The translations under genes were made by a program, and so were the position numbers. This document shows, piece by piece, positions 1 through 9,071 of a stretch of 64,000 nt of DNA (position 1 is its first letter; each line of letters starts with the position of its first letter). This DNA is from Liminaster sp017519885 (lineage in GTDB: Bacteria; Bacteroidota; Bacteroidia; Bacteroidales; UBA3663), in contig JAFWRO010000051.1 of NCBI GenBank assembly GCA_017519885.1, positions 62,001 through 126,000 on the forward strand, read 5' to 3'. Under the pieces are notes generated by a model. The model saw only the letters and a program-made list of their open reading frames with translations. It searched no databases and had not been told where the DNA came from.

Positions 1-477
1 CCATTTGGCCATCTCTTCAACAGAACCCGAACCTACGTTGCCCGAAATGTAAGGCTCACAGCCGAGCATCTCGCAGAGGTTGAGGAATTCGTGGGTGCCG
101 AAGGAATTGTCTTCCACGGTGCCGCCCCAGTTGTTGTTGACCAGACGTGGACGATTTTCCTGCGGGCCAACGCCGTCCATCCAATGGTATTCGTCGGCGA
201 AACATCCTCCAGGCCAGCGCATCACAGGCACTTCGAGGGCTTTCAATGCCTCGAACACATCCTTGCGATAACCCTGCACGTTGGGGATGTTCGAATCGGG
301 TCCTACCCAGATGCCGCCATAGATGCAGCGTCCGAGGTGTTCGGCAAACTGTCCATAAATCTCTTTCGGAATCACATTCTTGGCCTGATCAGGATGAACA
401 TTGAGTTGGACGTCCTGTGCCAGAATAGACAAAGGCAGCAACAAGCCGGCTGCTAATGACATGATGAGTTTTTTCAT
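1..477 (-). CDS. Alpha-L-arabinofuranosidase, GH51 (N-terminal part, cut by window edge)
   Basis: The first 159 codons of a gene that runs off the left edge. They start with a signal peptide (MKKL...LSILA, residues 1-20) and go straight into the GH51 N-terminal strand region: IYGQFAEHLGRCIYGG (40-55), then the family hallmark MRWPGGCFADEYHWMDGVGP at about 86-105. GH51 enzymes release terminal alpha-L-arabinofuranose from arabinan, arabinoxylan and arabinogalactan; the catalytic glutamates would lie beyond the window. The signal peptide places the enzyme in the periplasm or on the surface. Its job fits the araDAB genes 12 kb away. The start ATG at 477 lies about 55 nt after a TATCTTTG promoter box. 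The family call is firm from the motif; exact substrate is inferred. Confidence 0.93.
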   Translation of the reverse strand, partial: MKKLIMSLAAGLLLPLSILAQDVQLNVHPDQAKNVIPKEIYGQFAEHLGRCIYGGIWVGPDSNIPNVQGYRKDVFEALKALEVPVMRWPGGCFADEYHWMDGVGPQENRPRLVNNNWGGTVEDNSFGTHEFLNLCEMLGCEPYISGNVGSGSVEEMAKW

Positions 478-484
478 GAAATCT

Positions 485-522
485 TCAATTGTTAATTGTT
501 AATTATTAATTGTTAATTGATA
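485..522. repeat. AT-rich TTAATTGTTAATT spacer repeat
   Basis: Short direct repeats of TTAATTGTTAATT in the 5' leader of the GH51 gene. Similar strings appear in front of araA (13170-13190), in front of araB (14753-14789) and just after the OmpA-domain gene (about 23504-23516), so this is a recurring spacer in this genome. No function is assigned. Confidence 0.6.
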
Positions 523-531
523 AAGATGGTG

Positions 532-539
532 CAAAGATA
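532..539 (-). promoter_or_regulatory. -7 promoter box of the GH51 gene
   Basis: TATCTTTGC on the minus strand, the Bacteroidetes -7 consensus TAnnTTTG, about 55 nt upstream of the start codon at 477. Confidence 0.75.
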
Positions 540-630
540 ATCAATTAATTCAATTACACAAACTATTTCCCCGCTTTTTCAACCTTTTGAATGTAGGATT
601 TGTCCGAAAACAATCTTTTTCACAAGTATT

Positions 631-662
631 CTTGCCAAATATTCAAAAAACCGCTATCTTTG
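631..662 (+). promoter_or_regulatory. Promoter of the TPR regulator gene
   Basis: CTTG at 631-634, then 20 nt, then TATCTTTG at 655-662, close to the Bacteroidetes TTTG-N19-TAnnTTTG promoter. The start codon follows at 695. Confidence 0.75.
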
Positions 663-694
663 CAGCATCATCATAAATTTATACATAATTATAT

Positions 695-2386
695 ATGAAA
701 GCAACAAGCAAAGACAAGAGCTTTCACTCGGATGCAACCGTGGCGAAAAATGCCCTCTTATTGCTGGCGGCTGTTCTCCAGATTGTCGGTCTTTCTTCGT
801 GTGGTAACCAACTGCAGGAGTATCCTGCGGTGCTTGAGACTGCCGATAGCCTGGCGTATGTCAATCCCGACAGTGCAGTGGCGCTGCTCCAGAGTGTGGA
901 GGCTGAGATGACAGCTTCCACCCCAGCAGTGCATCATCGCTACGACCTGCTTACCATCAAGGCACGGGATAAGGCAAACTATCCGTTGACGTCCGAAAGT
1001 TTGATACTCGATGTGCTCGATCATTATGAACATGGCGGCGATCCTAATAAATTGCCTGAGGCTTATTATTATGCAGGTCGCGTCTTTCGACCGTTGGGCG
1101 ATGCCCCTCAGGCCATCGATTATTTCCAGAAGGCACAGACCACGCTGAATGAACTTGACCTTCAGAAACTCCCTGCTGCAAATGCCGAACGGTATGGGAA
1201 ACTGAAAGGCACAATCATGGCACAAAAAGGGTATGTGTTCAGGAATCAGCATCTCTATCATGAGTCTGAAGATTGCTTCAAGCAAGCTTACATATTGGAT
1301 AGTCTGTCGAATGATACAGTTGGGATGTTTATGGACTTGAATGATATTGGCTATGTCAAGCAAATAGCAGGAGACAATGAACATGCCCTTCATTATTTCG
1401 ATATGGCTGCGATAATGGCTGGTGAATATGGAGACAGCCTTTATCTCGAAAATATCATCGTTCAGAAATGTCAATGTTTGAATAAACTGAAGAGGTATGA
1501 TGAAGTAGCAAAATATCTCCAGGAGTTCCATCCCCACTTCACTCGTAGTAATTCCGAAATTATCAATTCTCTTTTTGGAGAATATTACTGGAAGACAGGA
1601 GAAAGCGAAAAGGCTGTGCCTTACTTCAAATGGTTATATGATTCAGGTTCTATCTATTCACGCTCAAATGCTGCTCTTTGGTTTTCCGACTATGAGACGA
1701 AGCGAGGCAATGCCAAAGAAGCCCTACGATATATGGCTGAGTTTTCCAATCTGGAGATTGAACTTCGAAAGTTGAGGAATGAGGAGGTGACAGCATTGAC
1801 CAGTTCTCTCTACAATTATCATTTGCGAGAACAAGAGAACCAACGGCTAAAGGCGAAACAGGAGGTGCAGAAATTGCGTTTTTGGATGGTGTCGCTCATA
1901 GCTTTTCTCCTGGTATGTGCTCTTTTCTTCATCATTCGTTACGCACGCATTCGCCAGCGTTATTTGAAATCAAATAATGAACACCTTCGTTACCTTCTGT
2001 CCTCCATGCAAGCGGATAAGGAAAAGCATCAGCAGATGATTCAAACACAGGCTGCTAATCTTCGAAACTCCGAAATCCATCAACTCATCGCAACGAAATG
2101 CGCCAACAATGAGTGTCTCTATAATCGTGATTGGTTAATTGTAGAAGAAACGATGCAACGACTTGCACCAGAATTCATTTCCAAACTAAGGAGTGTCCAT
2201 AGCTTTTCGCCAATGGAATGGAAGGTTTCGCTTTTGACCAAATTCGGTTTCTCCCCAACCGATATGGCCATTGCAACCGCTCACACCAGTTCGGCCATTT
2301 ATTCAATTAGGTCACGTCTTAATAAAAAGGTTTTCATCCATGATGCTCCTTTCTCTGACTGGGAATCCTTTATAAACTCTCTTTAA
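695..2386 (+). CDS. TPR-containing lipoprotein regulator with a cytoplasmic LuxR-like helix-turn-helix
   Basis: 563 residues. The N-terminus has a hydrophobic stretch ending in a lipobox-like LSSC (Cys36). Residues about 45-370 are helical TPR-type repeats (for example LPEAYYYAGRVFRPLGDAPQAIDYFQKA). A single membrane segment follows at about 396-416 (FWMVSLIAFLLVCALFFIIRY), then a coiled-coil linker and a C-terminal LuxR/GerE-like helix-turn-helix at about 505-550 (SPMEWK...SIRSRLNKK). This layout is common in Bacteroidetes: a periplasmic sensor joined through the membrane to a DNA-binding domain. The DUF3244 gene follows on the same strand with its own promoter; such pairs recur in the order and may be regulator and target. 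The ligand is unknown. Confidence 0.8.
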   Translation: MKATSKDKSFHSDATVAKNALLLLAAVLQIVGLSSCGNQLQEYPAVLETADSLAYVNPDSAVALLQSVEAEMTASTPAVHHRYDLLTIKARDKANYPLTSESLILDVLDHYEHGGDPNKLPEAYYYAGRVFRPLGDAPQAIDYFQKAQTTLNELDLQKLPAANAERYGKLKGTIMAQKGYVFRNQHLYHESEDCFKQAYILDSLSNDTVGMFMDLNDIGYVKQIAGDNEHALHYFDMAAIMAGEYGDSLYLENIIVQKCQCLNKLKRYDEVAKYLQEFHPHFTRSNSEIINSLFGEYYWKTGESEKAVPYFKWLYDSGSIYSRSNAALWFSDYETKRGNAKEALRYMAEFSNLEIELRKLRNEEVTALTSSLYNYHLREQENQRLKAKQEVQKLRFWMVSLIAFLLVCALFFIIRYARIRQRYLKSNNEHLRYLLSSMQADKEKHQQMIQTQAANLRNSEIHQLIATKCANNECLYNRDWLIVEETMQRLAPEFISKLRSVHSFSPMEWKVSLLTKFGFSPTDMAIATAHTSSAIYSIRSRLNKKVFIHDAPFSDWESFINSL

Positions 2387-2462
2387 ATACATATTTTTGT
2401 ACGTTTTTCCACCCTGCGCAAACTTTATGCAGACATTTGCATAATTTTTGCGCAAATCTTTT

Positions 2463-2495
2463 TTTGTTTTTTTCATAGCGATTCTCTTATCTTTG
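2463..2495 (+). promoter_or_regulatory. Promoter of the DUF3244 gene
   Basis: TTTG at 2463-2466, 21 nt, then TATCTTTGC at 2488-2496. Start codon at 2535. Confidence 0.75.
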
Positions 2496-2534
2496 CATCG
2501 ACAAAACCAATTATTCACATAAAATTATAAAGCT

Positions 2535-2882
2535 ATGCGAAAACTAATATTACTTTTACTTTCACTATTGCCTATTATGGGATTATATGGTGAACCAGAG
2601 ATTGAACTGAAAGAAATTCCCCAAAATCCTGAACACAACAGTCAGATTCCGGTCTTTCATGCAGAGCTCGAACTAAACCAATCTGTATTCGTTACGGCTG
2701 ATCAGCAGTCCACATTTACGGTATCAATCTATGATGCGACACACACGATTCTTTTGTATCAAGGTGAAACCTACGATGGTTACTATCACTTTGCAAACAC
2801 ATTGTCCGCAGGAAGTTACAGTATTGAAATTTCATGCGACGATATCTTGTATGAGGGGGAGTTTGAGGTCGGCAGTGATTGA
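2535..2882 (+). CDS. Small secreted DUF3244-like protein
   Basis: 115 residues with a clear signal peptide (MRKLILLLLSLLPIMGLYG) and a single beta-rich domain: FVTADQQSTFTVSIYDATHTILLYQGETYDG, ending in SAGSYSIEISCDDILYEGEF. This matches the DUF3244 immunoglobulin-like family of small exported Bacteroidetes proteins, often next to TPR/HTH sensors like the upstream gene. The role is unknown; a regulated surface or periplasmic product is plausible. Family call is from the motif pattern only. Confidence 0.75.
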   Translation: MRKLILLLLSLLPIMGLYGEPEIELKEIPQNPEHNSQIPVFHAELELNQSVFVTADQQSTFTVSIYDATHTILLYQGETYDGYYHFANTLSAGSYSIEISCDDILYEGEFEVGSD

Positions 2883-3256
2883 CCCACACATTCTATAGCG
2901 CAGATGATACTATATTTGGGGCATATTTGGGAGATAAGGGAGGCCGAAAAGCTGGAGCTTTTATATATGATTTTTTATATCAATAGTGTACCTTCATAAT
3001 GAAGTTATGTTGGACACGACATCTCTGGTATGTAACTTTTTTAATAGATATAACGAATATGACTTGAAACCAGAGAATATATACTTTGGACTACAGATTT
3101 CGTTCAATACAAATTGAAAGAATCTCGAAAAAGTGAAAAAAATGTAAAATGTGTTCACTTTTTGTATATAATATTTGGAAATAATTGTTTTTCCCCCTAT
3201 TTTTGCAAAAAAAGAATCTGTATATAACCTCGAAAATAAACAAATTATAAAACATT
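2883..3256. other. AT-rich intergenic stretch with one hairpin
   Basis: No convincing gene. A 10-bp perfect inverted repeat, AAAAAGTGAA (3128-3137) and TTCACTTTTT (3154-3163), sits just upstream of the next promoter and could be an operator or a weak terminator of the upstream unit. The base composition is clearly more AT-rich than the sugar-utilisation genes downstream. Confidence 0.5.
3174..3205 (+). promoter_or_regulatory. Promoter of the orphan membrane protein gene
   Basis: TTTG at 3174-3177, 20 nt spacer, TATTTTTG at 3198-3205: close to the full Bacteroidetes promoter consensus. The start codon is at 3257. Confidence 0.75.
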
Positions 3257-3772
3257 ATGAATGATACAAATTACTTTTACGCCGTTTTTTATTCGTTATG
3301 GAGATTCAACTGCATAATATATTCTTGGATAGAAAGTTTTATCGGTTGGTTAACTACTATCCTTCCTCCAAAATTGCAAACAGAGACAATGAAAAATAGC
3401 AAAAAGAGACGTGATATTTATGCAATTAAAAGAGATTTTGGACTTAGCGTATTTTACGCCAAAAATGAACTAAGCGGTTTGCTAATATTCAAATCTTTTT
3501 TATTTGCTGCTCCTATTGCAAAATACATAGAGTATCAAGGTATTAATCGAAAATTGTCTTTGCTTATCCCATTGGGTTTATTTTTCATAATTATTTGTTA
3601 TATTGGTGATGCAATGCTTAAAGAAACAGTGTATCGTAAATATATAAATAAATACGAAAAGAAAAGTAATGCATGGAAGAGGGTTTGGGGCATTATTACA
3701 ATAATTGACATTGTTTTTTCCTTAATGTGTGTATCCACATTTGCTGAAAAAATAACAGATATTCTATTTTAG
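3257..3772 (+). CDS. Orphan membrane protein, AT-rich
   Basis: 171 residues, not recognised. It has an aromatic N-terminus (FYAVFYSLWRFNCIIYSWIESFIGWL), a basic loop (KNSKKRRDIYAIKRDFG) and at least two convincing membrane segments: LSLLIPLGLFFIIICYIGDAML and VWGIITIIDIVFSLMCVSTFA. A good promoter precedes it, which supports a real gene. AT content is higher than in neighbours, and it sits between a regulator module and a tandem array, suggesting recent acquisition. No function can be assigned. Confidence 0.6.
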   Translation: MNDTNYFYAVFYSLWRFNCIIYSWIESFIGWLTTILPPKLQTETMKNSKKRRDIYAIKRDFGLSVFYAKNELSGLLIFKSFLFAAPIAKYIEYQGINRKLSLLIPLGLFFIIICYIGDAMLKETVYRKYINKYEKKSNAWKRVWGIITIIDIVFSLMCVSTFAEKITDILF

Positions 3773-4060
3773 GGGTCTTAATTACATCATCGCATTTCCC
3801 AACATCGAAGTATCAATCACCTCAGTCCTTTCTCGCTCTATCCTCAATAACCGAAGGCGCGGCATCGTGTGTGCTGCGTTCTTTACACAATCTTATTCTT
3901 TTTAAACTATCTTTATTTTTTTATTTCTTCTTTAAAAATTAGGAACGAGTGTGCGTACACACGCCTATATGACGCGCCTGCAGGCGCACCTGATGACGTG
4001 CATGATGACGCGCCTGACGCAGATGACGCTCCTCACGCGTGCTAGAAAGCATAAAGCACT
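3773..4060. other. Intergenic region with short GATGACGC-type repeats
   Basis: No gene seen. The last 100 bases (about 3950-4040) contain several imperfect copies of a GATGACGC/GCGCCTGA motif and short palindromes (GTGTGCGTACACACG, GCGCCTGCAGGCGC), leading directly into the 42-bp array. Confidence 0.5.
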
Positions 4061-4522
4061 CTGTCGGCCGTTGTAATGCTTGCCGCGATCGGAGACAGCA
4101 CTCTGTCGGCCGTTGTAATGCTTGCCGCGATCGGAGACAGCACTCTGTCGGCCGTCAGAATGCTTGCCGCGATTGGAGAAAGTACTCTGTCGGCCGTCAG
4201 AATGCTTGCCGCGATCGGAGAGAGCACTCTGTCGGCCGTTATGATGCTTGCCGCTATCGGAGAGAGCACTCTGTCGGCCGTCATGATGCTTGCCGCTATC
4301 GGAGAGAGCACTCTGTCGGCCGTCATGATGCTTGACGCGATCGGAGAGAGTACTCTGACGGCCGTTATGATGCTTGCTGCGATCGGAGAAAGCACTCTGT
4401 CGGCCGTCATGATGCTTGCCGCGATCGGAGAAAGCACTCTGTCGGCCGTCATGATGCTTGCCGCGATCGGAGAAAGCACTCTGTCGGCCGTCATGATGCT
4501 TGCCGTGCTGGGAGAAAGCATT
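4061..4522. repeat. Tandem array, 11 copies of a 42-bp unit
   Basis: Eleven head-to-tail units start exactly every 42 bases (4061, 4103, 4145 ... 4481). Each begins CTGTCGGCCG, continues with a (G/T)(T/C)-variable ATGATGCTTGCCGCGATC segment and ends GGAGA(G/A)AGCA. Variation is by single substitutions. Because 42 is a multiple of three, long open frames run through on both strands (14-residue repeats such as MLAAIGESTLSAVM), but these have no flanking gene structure. The unit contains an imperfect dyad centred on CGGCCG, related to the unit of the 41-bp array at 33120-33520. Confidence 0.95.
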
Positions 4523-4601
4523 TTAGCGCACTTAAATGTTAAATCTCCGTAAACTTTCTCAAAAACCACGTCCGAAAGGAACAAGTTACCCGAAAAAACA
4601 C

Positions 4602-4609
4602 TATCTTTG
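4602..4609 (+). promoter_or_regulatory. -7 promoter box of the GH97 gene
   Basis: TATCTTTG 42 nt upstream of the GH97 start codon, about 80 nt after the end of the 42-bp array. Confidence 0.75.
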
Positions 4610-4651
4610 TGCACACTTTTCGTAAGTACCTCCTAATAGAACCACACAAAG

Positions 4652-6691
4652 ATGAAGACACAAATCCTTTTTCTGGCAGCCTTCACTGCTCTGCCCCTTT
4701 TTGCCAACGACAATGTCATGGTCAGCAGTCCTGATGGCAAACTCGTAGTTAATCTTGACACCAAGCACGGACATCCCTGCTACAGCGTGACTTACGATGG
4801 ATTGAAAGCCATCAACAATTCCCTTCTCGGCCTTACGACCAACGAACAGGATCTCACAAGAGACCTCAGCATCAAGACTACGGAGACCACTAATATCGAT
4901 GAGCGATACACGTTGGATCGTTCTAAAACAAGTGAGGTCCACTACGTCGCCAACCGCCTGCTTGCCACCCTTGCCACACCGCAAGGGCAGGAACTGCAGG
5001 TGGAATTCCGTGTGAGCAACAATGATGTTGCCTTCCGCTACCTGCTTCCCAAGCAGGGCGAGACGGGCTCGGTGCGCGTCACCTCCGAGGCCACCAGCTT
5101 CAGCTTCCCCGACGGCACCACCACCTTCCTCACTTCACAGAGTGACGCGATGATCGGTTGGAAGCGCACCAAGCCCAGTTATGAAGAACTTTATTGCTGG
5201 GATGCTCCCATGTCGCAAGGCTCACAGTATGGCCACGGCTATACATACCCCTGTCTCTTCCACGAACGTGGTGTCTTCGACGACAAGGCCGACGAACTGT
5301 GGGTGATGATTAGCGAAACCGGACTCGACAGCCGCTACTGTGCTACTCATATCAGCGATGCCCACGCCAATCCGTTGAACGGTGGCGGCATCTTCCAGTC
5401 GTCATACCTTAATACATATACTATCGCCTATCCGATGCCCGAAGAGAACAATGGCATCGGAACGACAGATGCAGCCATCGCTCTTCCAGGCGCAACGCCT
5501 TGGCGCACGATTACCATAGGTCGCACCATGAAGCCCATTGTCGAAACGACCGCCCCCTGGGACAATGTAAAACCTGTATTCGAAACCAACCATCAATACA
5601 AGATGGGACGTGGCACATGGAGCTGGATTCTTTGGCAGGACGAGTCCATCAACTACGACGACCTCTGCAAATACGTCGATCTGGCCAAGGCCATGGGATA
5701 CGAGTATGCGCTCGTCGATAACTGGTGGGACACCAATCTCGGCAAAGAGTGCGACGGCACGGCAAAAGACCCCAACAAGAGCATCGAGAAGCTGATTGAA
5801 TACGCTCACTCGAAGGGCGTGGATGTCTTCCTCTGGTACAGTTCCAGCGGCTATTGGAATGACATCGAGCAAGGTCCTATCAACCGTATGGCCAACAGCG
5901 TCGTTCGTAAACGCGAGATGAAGTGGCTCGAAAGTGTCGGAGTGAAGGGCATCAAGGTCGATTTCTTTGGAGGAGACAAGCAGGAGACCATCCGTCTCTA
6001 TGAAGAGATACTCAGCGATGCCGACGACCACGGGCTGATGGTCATCTTCCATGGCTGCACCCTACCCCGCGGTTGGGAGCGTATGTATCCCAATTATGTA
6101 GGGTCAGAGGCTGTCCTTGCTTCCGAAAACATCGTCTTCGACCAGGAGCAATGCGACCTCGAAGCCAAGTACGCTACCCTTCACCCCGTGCTGCGCAATG
6201 CTGTTGGCTGCATGGAGTTCGGCGGATCGTTCCAGAACAAATACATGAACCGCGACAACAAACCGCGTGAGAATCGTCACGTCAATACGCGTCCATGTAC
6301 CTCTACGTTCAGCCTTGCAACTGCAATCCTTTATCAAAACCCCATCCAGAACTTCGCCCTTGCGCCCAACAACCTTGAGGATGCTCCCGAGGTAAGTATG
6401 CAGTTCATGCGCGATGTTCCTACCACCTGGAACGAAGTGCGCTATATCGACGGCTATCCCGGCCGATATCTTATCATGGCCCGTCGCCATGGTGACACCT
6501 GGTATGTCGCGGCCATCAATGCGGAACCGCAAAAACTCGTCATCAGCCTTGACCTCAGCGTACTCAACGCCACCTCATTCACCCTTTACAGCGGTGGCGA
6601 TACACCTACTGCCAAACCTATGAAACTCAAAGCCGGCAAGACGTTGCTCAACCTTGCCCCCAACGATGGCATCGTCATCGTGGCAAAGTGA
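4652..6691 (+). CDS. GH97 glycosidase, retaining type (alpha-galactosidase or beta-L-arabinopyranosidase)
   Basis: 679 residues with a signal peptide (to about LPLFA). The N-terminal beta-sandwich opens with SSPDGKLVVNLD; the (beta/alpha)8 barrel contains WSWILWQDESINYDDL and the C-terminal part ends in a beta domain. The motif GVKGIKVDFF carries Asp437, where retaining GH97 enzymes have their nucleophile, and GSEAV carries Glu486 as the probable acid/base. The inverting SusB-type alpha-glucosidases lack this Asp, so a retaining alpha-galactosidase is more likely. Because some GH97 members act on beta-L-arabinopyranose and the araDAB block is next door, that activity is possible too. Followed by a strong terminator. 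Confidence 0.9.
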   Translation: MKTQILFLAAFTALPLFANDNVMVSSPDGKLVVNLDTKHGHPCYSVTYDGLKAINNSLLGLTTNEQDLTRDLSIKTTETTNIDERYTLDRSKTSEVHYVANRLLATLATPQGQELQVEFRVSNNDVAFRYLLPKQGETGSVRVTSEATSFSFPDGTTTFLTSQSDAMIGWKRTKPSYEELYCWDAPMSQGSQYGHGYTYPCLFHERGVFDDKADELWVMISETGLDSRYCATHISDAHANPLNGGGIFQSSYLNTYTIAYPMPEENNGIGTTDAAIALPGATPWRTITIGRTMKPIVETTAPWDNVKPVFETNHQYKMGRGTWSWILWQDESINYDDLCKYVDLAKAMGYEYALVDNWWDTNLGKECDGTAKDPNKSIEKLIEYAHSKGVDVFLWYSSSGYWNDIEQGPINRMANSVVRKREMKWLESVGVKGIKVDFFGGDKQETIRLYEEILSDADDHGLMVIFHGCTLPRGWERMYPNYVGSEAVLASENIVFDQEQCDLEAKYATLHPVLRNAVGCMEFGGSFQNKYMNRDNKPRENRHVNTRPCTSTFSLATAILYQNPIQNFALAPNNLEDAPEVSMQFMRDVPTTWNEVRYIDGYPGRYLIMARRHGDTWYVAAINAEPQKLVISLDLSVLNATSFTLYSGGDTPTAKPMKLKAGKTLLNLAPNDGIVIVAK

Positions 6692-6710
6692 ACATAAGTG
6701 AAACGAACGT

Positions 6711-6752
6711 AAAAAAAGAGCCCCGAAGGAAAAATCTTTCGGGGCTCTTTAT
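6711..6752. terminator. Bidirectional rho-independent terminator
   Basis: A perfect 13-bp stem, AAAGAGCCCCGAA (6715-6727) with TTCGGGGCTCTTT (6738-6750), flanked by an A run on the left and T-rich sequence on the right. It serves the convergent GH97 and CpsB-type genes. Confidence 0.9.
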
Positions 6753-7519
6753 TAAATCTTGTCGTTCTGAATCATTGAAACCAAGTCGGGACGAATCTCA
6801 GCATAATCTTTCGACCGCAGATACTTGCGTATAAGCTCAACGTGATGCAGATTGTGCAAATCCGATCCGATGAAACTGATCATACCCTCATCCAGAAGGC
6901 GATAAGCCATCTTCTGGGTTGATTCGCCATAGTATCCCGAAAAACTGAGGATATTGCATTGGAGTTCCACACCGAGGTCTAATAAATGTTCATACGACTT
7001 CAGGCCACGGCTCGAATAATAGTGGTAGCGCTCGGGATGTGCCATAATGAGATACCAACCCTTATCCTGCAGTTTGTATATCACATCGTCGAGATTGAGC
7101 AATGGCTGTTGGAAACTGTTCTCAATCAGAATATATCTGTCCTTGAGCGGACGCAGCTTGCACGACTCTTCGCCCCACTTGCCAGTATTCATCATATTGA
7201 TGAAACTCTCGTCGAGGCGATACTCGAAACTGAAGTCCTCGCATTCGATAGGAATCTGTGCCTCGGCACATTCAGCCTTCAAATCTACAAACAGAGGATG
7301 AATCCTTTGAGGTGTATTCATATAGCTTGGCTCGGTGTGATGAGGCGTGAATATGACGCGTTCAACACCGAACTCATGCAATGCTTTCATATATTCCACA
7401 GAGAACCTCATCTCAGGCGAACCATCGTCAACACCTGGGATGATGTGGCAATGCAACTCACGCTTATAAGGCAGTGGAAGCATTTCCCTTTTTTTATGAA
7501 ACAAGAAATTTAAAAACAT
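6752..7519 (-). CDS. CpsB/YwqE-type tyrosine-protein phosphatase (PHP fold)
   Basis: 255 residues. It shows the PHP-type metal motifs of manganese-dependent tyrosine phosphatases linked to capsule and exopolysaccharide synthesis: ELHCHIIPGVDDGS (His23, His25, Asp31), VIFTPHH (His60, His61), YLIMAHPERYHYY and FIGSDLHNLHH. In the family these phosphatases remove phosphate from the tyrosine-rich tail of Wzc-type kinases. No capsule gene is adjacent, so this is a stand-alone copy. It has its own promoter box at 7545-7552 and converges on the GH97 gene across a shared terminator. Confidence 0.88.
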   Translation of the reverse strand: MFLNFLFHKKREMLPLPYKRELHCHIIPGVDDGSPEMRFSVEYMKALHEFGVERVIFTPHHTEPSYMNTPQRIHPLFVDLKAECAEAQIPIECEDFSFEYRLDESFINMMNTGKWGEESCKLRPLKDRYILIENSFQQPLLNLDDVIYKLQDKGWYLIMAHPERYHYYSSRGLKSYEHLLDLGVELQCNILSFSGYYGESTQKMAYRLLDEGMISFIGSDLHNLHHVELIRKYLRSKDYAEIRPDLVSMIQNDKI

Positions 7520-7544
7520 GTTATTATCTTAATTCTTGGGGTTG

Positions 7545-7552
7545 CAAAGGTA
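7545..7552 (-). promoter_or_regulatory. -7 promoter box of the CpsB-type gene
   Basis: TACCTTTGC on the minus strand, 26 nt upstream of the start codon at 7519. Confidence 0.65.
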
Positions 7553-7678
7553 AACTATTTTCATTTTCCAAACAAATTTTGTAATGGAAAAAGTACATTT
7601 TTAAATAAAAAACACCCACATTGATAGTATTATTGCTATTTTTATATGATTTTTAGGCCAACTTAACCAACAATTTTG

Positions 7679-7686
7679 TATATTTG
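7679..7686 (+). promoter_or_regulatory. -7 promoter box of the arabinose operon
   Basis: TATATTTGC upstream of the mutarotase gene, with about 86 nt to the start chosen at 7772. It argues that the 32 codons in frame upstream of 7772 are leader, not protein. No clear operator palindrome for an arabinose regulator was found in 7520-7770, and no regulator gene lies in the operon. Confidence 0.65.
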
Positions 7687-7771
7687 CACCGGTATTCGTT
7701 GCACATTTACACGTCCAAATCCTAACGCCACGAATTATATATTTTTTTTATATTTTAATTACCTAACAAGG

Positions 7772-9025
7772 ATGAAATCTACATTCATGAAGGTCGGCGC
7801 AATTATCGCCGTTACCGCCCCAATCCTTTTGGCCGCATGTTCTGCTCCTCAGCAGGCCAAAGAGGTCAATCTTACAGCTTCTGGTCTCGATCCAGAACAG
7901 TTCGTCGACACTATCAACGGCAAGCCAACTGCCCTCTACACTCTCACCAACGAGAACGGCATGGAAGTATGCATCACCAACCTTGGCGGACGTATTGTCA
8001 GCATCATGGCTCCCGATCGTGATGGCAAACTCCAGGACGTAGTGCTTGGCTTCGACAATGTGAAGTCTTATGCTAACCTCGATGGCAAGACTCCCTCCGA
8101 TTTCGGTGCTGCTATCGGCCGCTTTGCTAACCGTATCAACAAGGGCAAATTCACAATTGATGGCGTAGAGTATGACCTCGTCAAGAACGACCATGGCAAC
8201 ACGCTGCATGGAGGTCCTACAGGCTGGCAGTATCAGGTGTATGATGTTGTCGAAGCCGACAGTTCAAGCATCACTCTCCAGATCGTTAGCCCCGATGGCG
8301 ACAACGGATTCCCCGGACAAGTGACCGCCAAAGTAACTTATATCCTTAACGACGATAACGATCTCGTCATCCTTTACAACGCTGTCACCGACAAACCAAC
8401 GGTCATCAACATGACCAACCACTCGTATTTCAACCTCAGTGGCGACCCCAACAACAGCATTACCGAAGACTCTCTGATCATCTATGCTGATAAGATGACT
8501 CCCATCGACGACAAACTCATTCCCACAGGCGAGTTCCGCGAACTCAAGCCCGGCGATCCATTCTGCTTCATGCCCGAACGTGGCAAGCCTGGCATGAAAC
8601 TTATCGGTCAGGACATCAACGCCGACGACGAACAGATTAAGTTCGGCAACGGATACGACCACAACTGGGTACTTATGGCTCCCCCTGCCAATGTCACCGA
8701 CCTCCCACTCTGCTGTATCATGATGAGCCCCAAGAGCGGCATCGTCCTTGTTGAACGCACTTCCGAACCTGGCGTACAGGTTTATTCAGGCAACTTCCTC
8801 AATGGTTCCGTTACCGGCAAGAAGGGCATCAAGTACCAGCAGCGCACCGGCATCTGCCTCGAGACCCAGCACTATCCCGATTCTCCTAACAAGAGTGACG
8901 TCAAGGGATGGACTGACTGTGTACTTCGTCCAGGCGAGGAGTACAACTCCATCACCGTCTTCGAGTTCCACACCACCGACGAACTGCTGAATGGCCCACG
9001 CAAGCACGAGGCTCCAGCCCAATAA
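7772..9025 (+). CDS. Aldose 1-epimerase (mutarotase) lipoprotein
   Basis: 417 residues from the ATG at 7772, chosen because it gives a clean lipoprotein signal (MKSTFMKVGAIIAVTAPILLAACSAP) and lies after the promoter box. The domain is galactose mutarotase-like: NLGGRIVSIMAPDRDG, IGRFANRINKGKF, NDHGNTLHGGPTGWQ (first catalytic His), INMTNHSYFNLSG (second His) and QVYSGNFLNG, with a C-terminal Glu region. It interconverts alpha and beta anomers of aldoses. First in the block with the arabinose transporters and araDAB, it probably supplies the anomer used by import or AraA; such mutarotases occur in arabinose clusters of Bacteroidetes. Likely periplasmic. Confidence 0.9.
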   Translation: MKSTFMKVGAIIAVTAPILLAACSAPQQAKEVNLTASGLDPEQFVDTINGKPTALYTLTNENGMEVCITNLGGRIVSIMAPDRDGKLQDVVLGFDNVKSYANLDGKTPSDFGAAIGRFANRINKGKFTIDGVEYDLVKNDHGNTLHGGPTGWQYQVYDVVEADSSSITLQIVSPDGDNGFPGQVTAKVTYILNDDNDLVILYNAVTDKPTVINMTNHSYFNLSGDPNNSITEDSLIIYADKMTPIDDKLIPTGEFRELKPGDPFCFMPERGKPGMKLIGQDINADDEQIKFGNGYDHNWVLMAPPANVTDLPLCCIMMSPKSGIVLVERTSEPGVQVYSGNFLNGSVTGKKGIKYQQRTGICLETQHYPDSPNKSDVKGWTDCVLRPGEEYNSITVFEFHTTDELLNGPRKHEAPAQ

Positions 9026-9071
9026 TCACGGTTGCAACATAATTAATTAATCAATAAAACGCAAAAACACA

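Noticed and set aside
4061..4522. CRISPR array
   Set aside because: Units are contiguous with no unique spacers and no cas gene is near; the same holds for 33120-33520.
4039..4614. Long open frames across the 42-bp array on both strands, coding 14-residue repeats
   Set aside because: The period is a multiple of three, so frames stay open by arithmetic; three frames are open at once, there is no signal or family match, and the minus-strand frame would start inside the GH97 promoter.
7676..7771. N-terminal extension of the mutarotase
   Set aside because: It overlaps the promoter box and hides the lipoprotein signal that starts at 7772.
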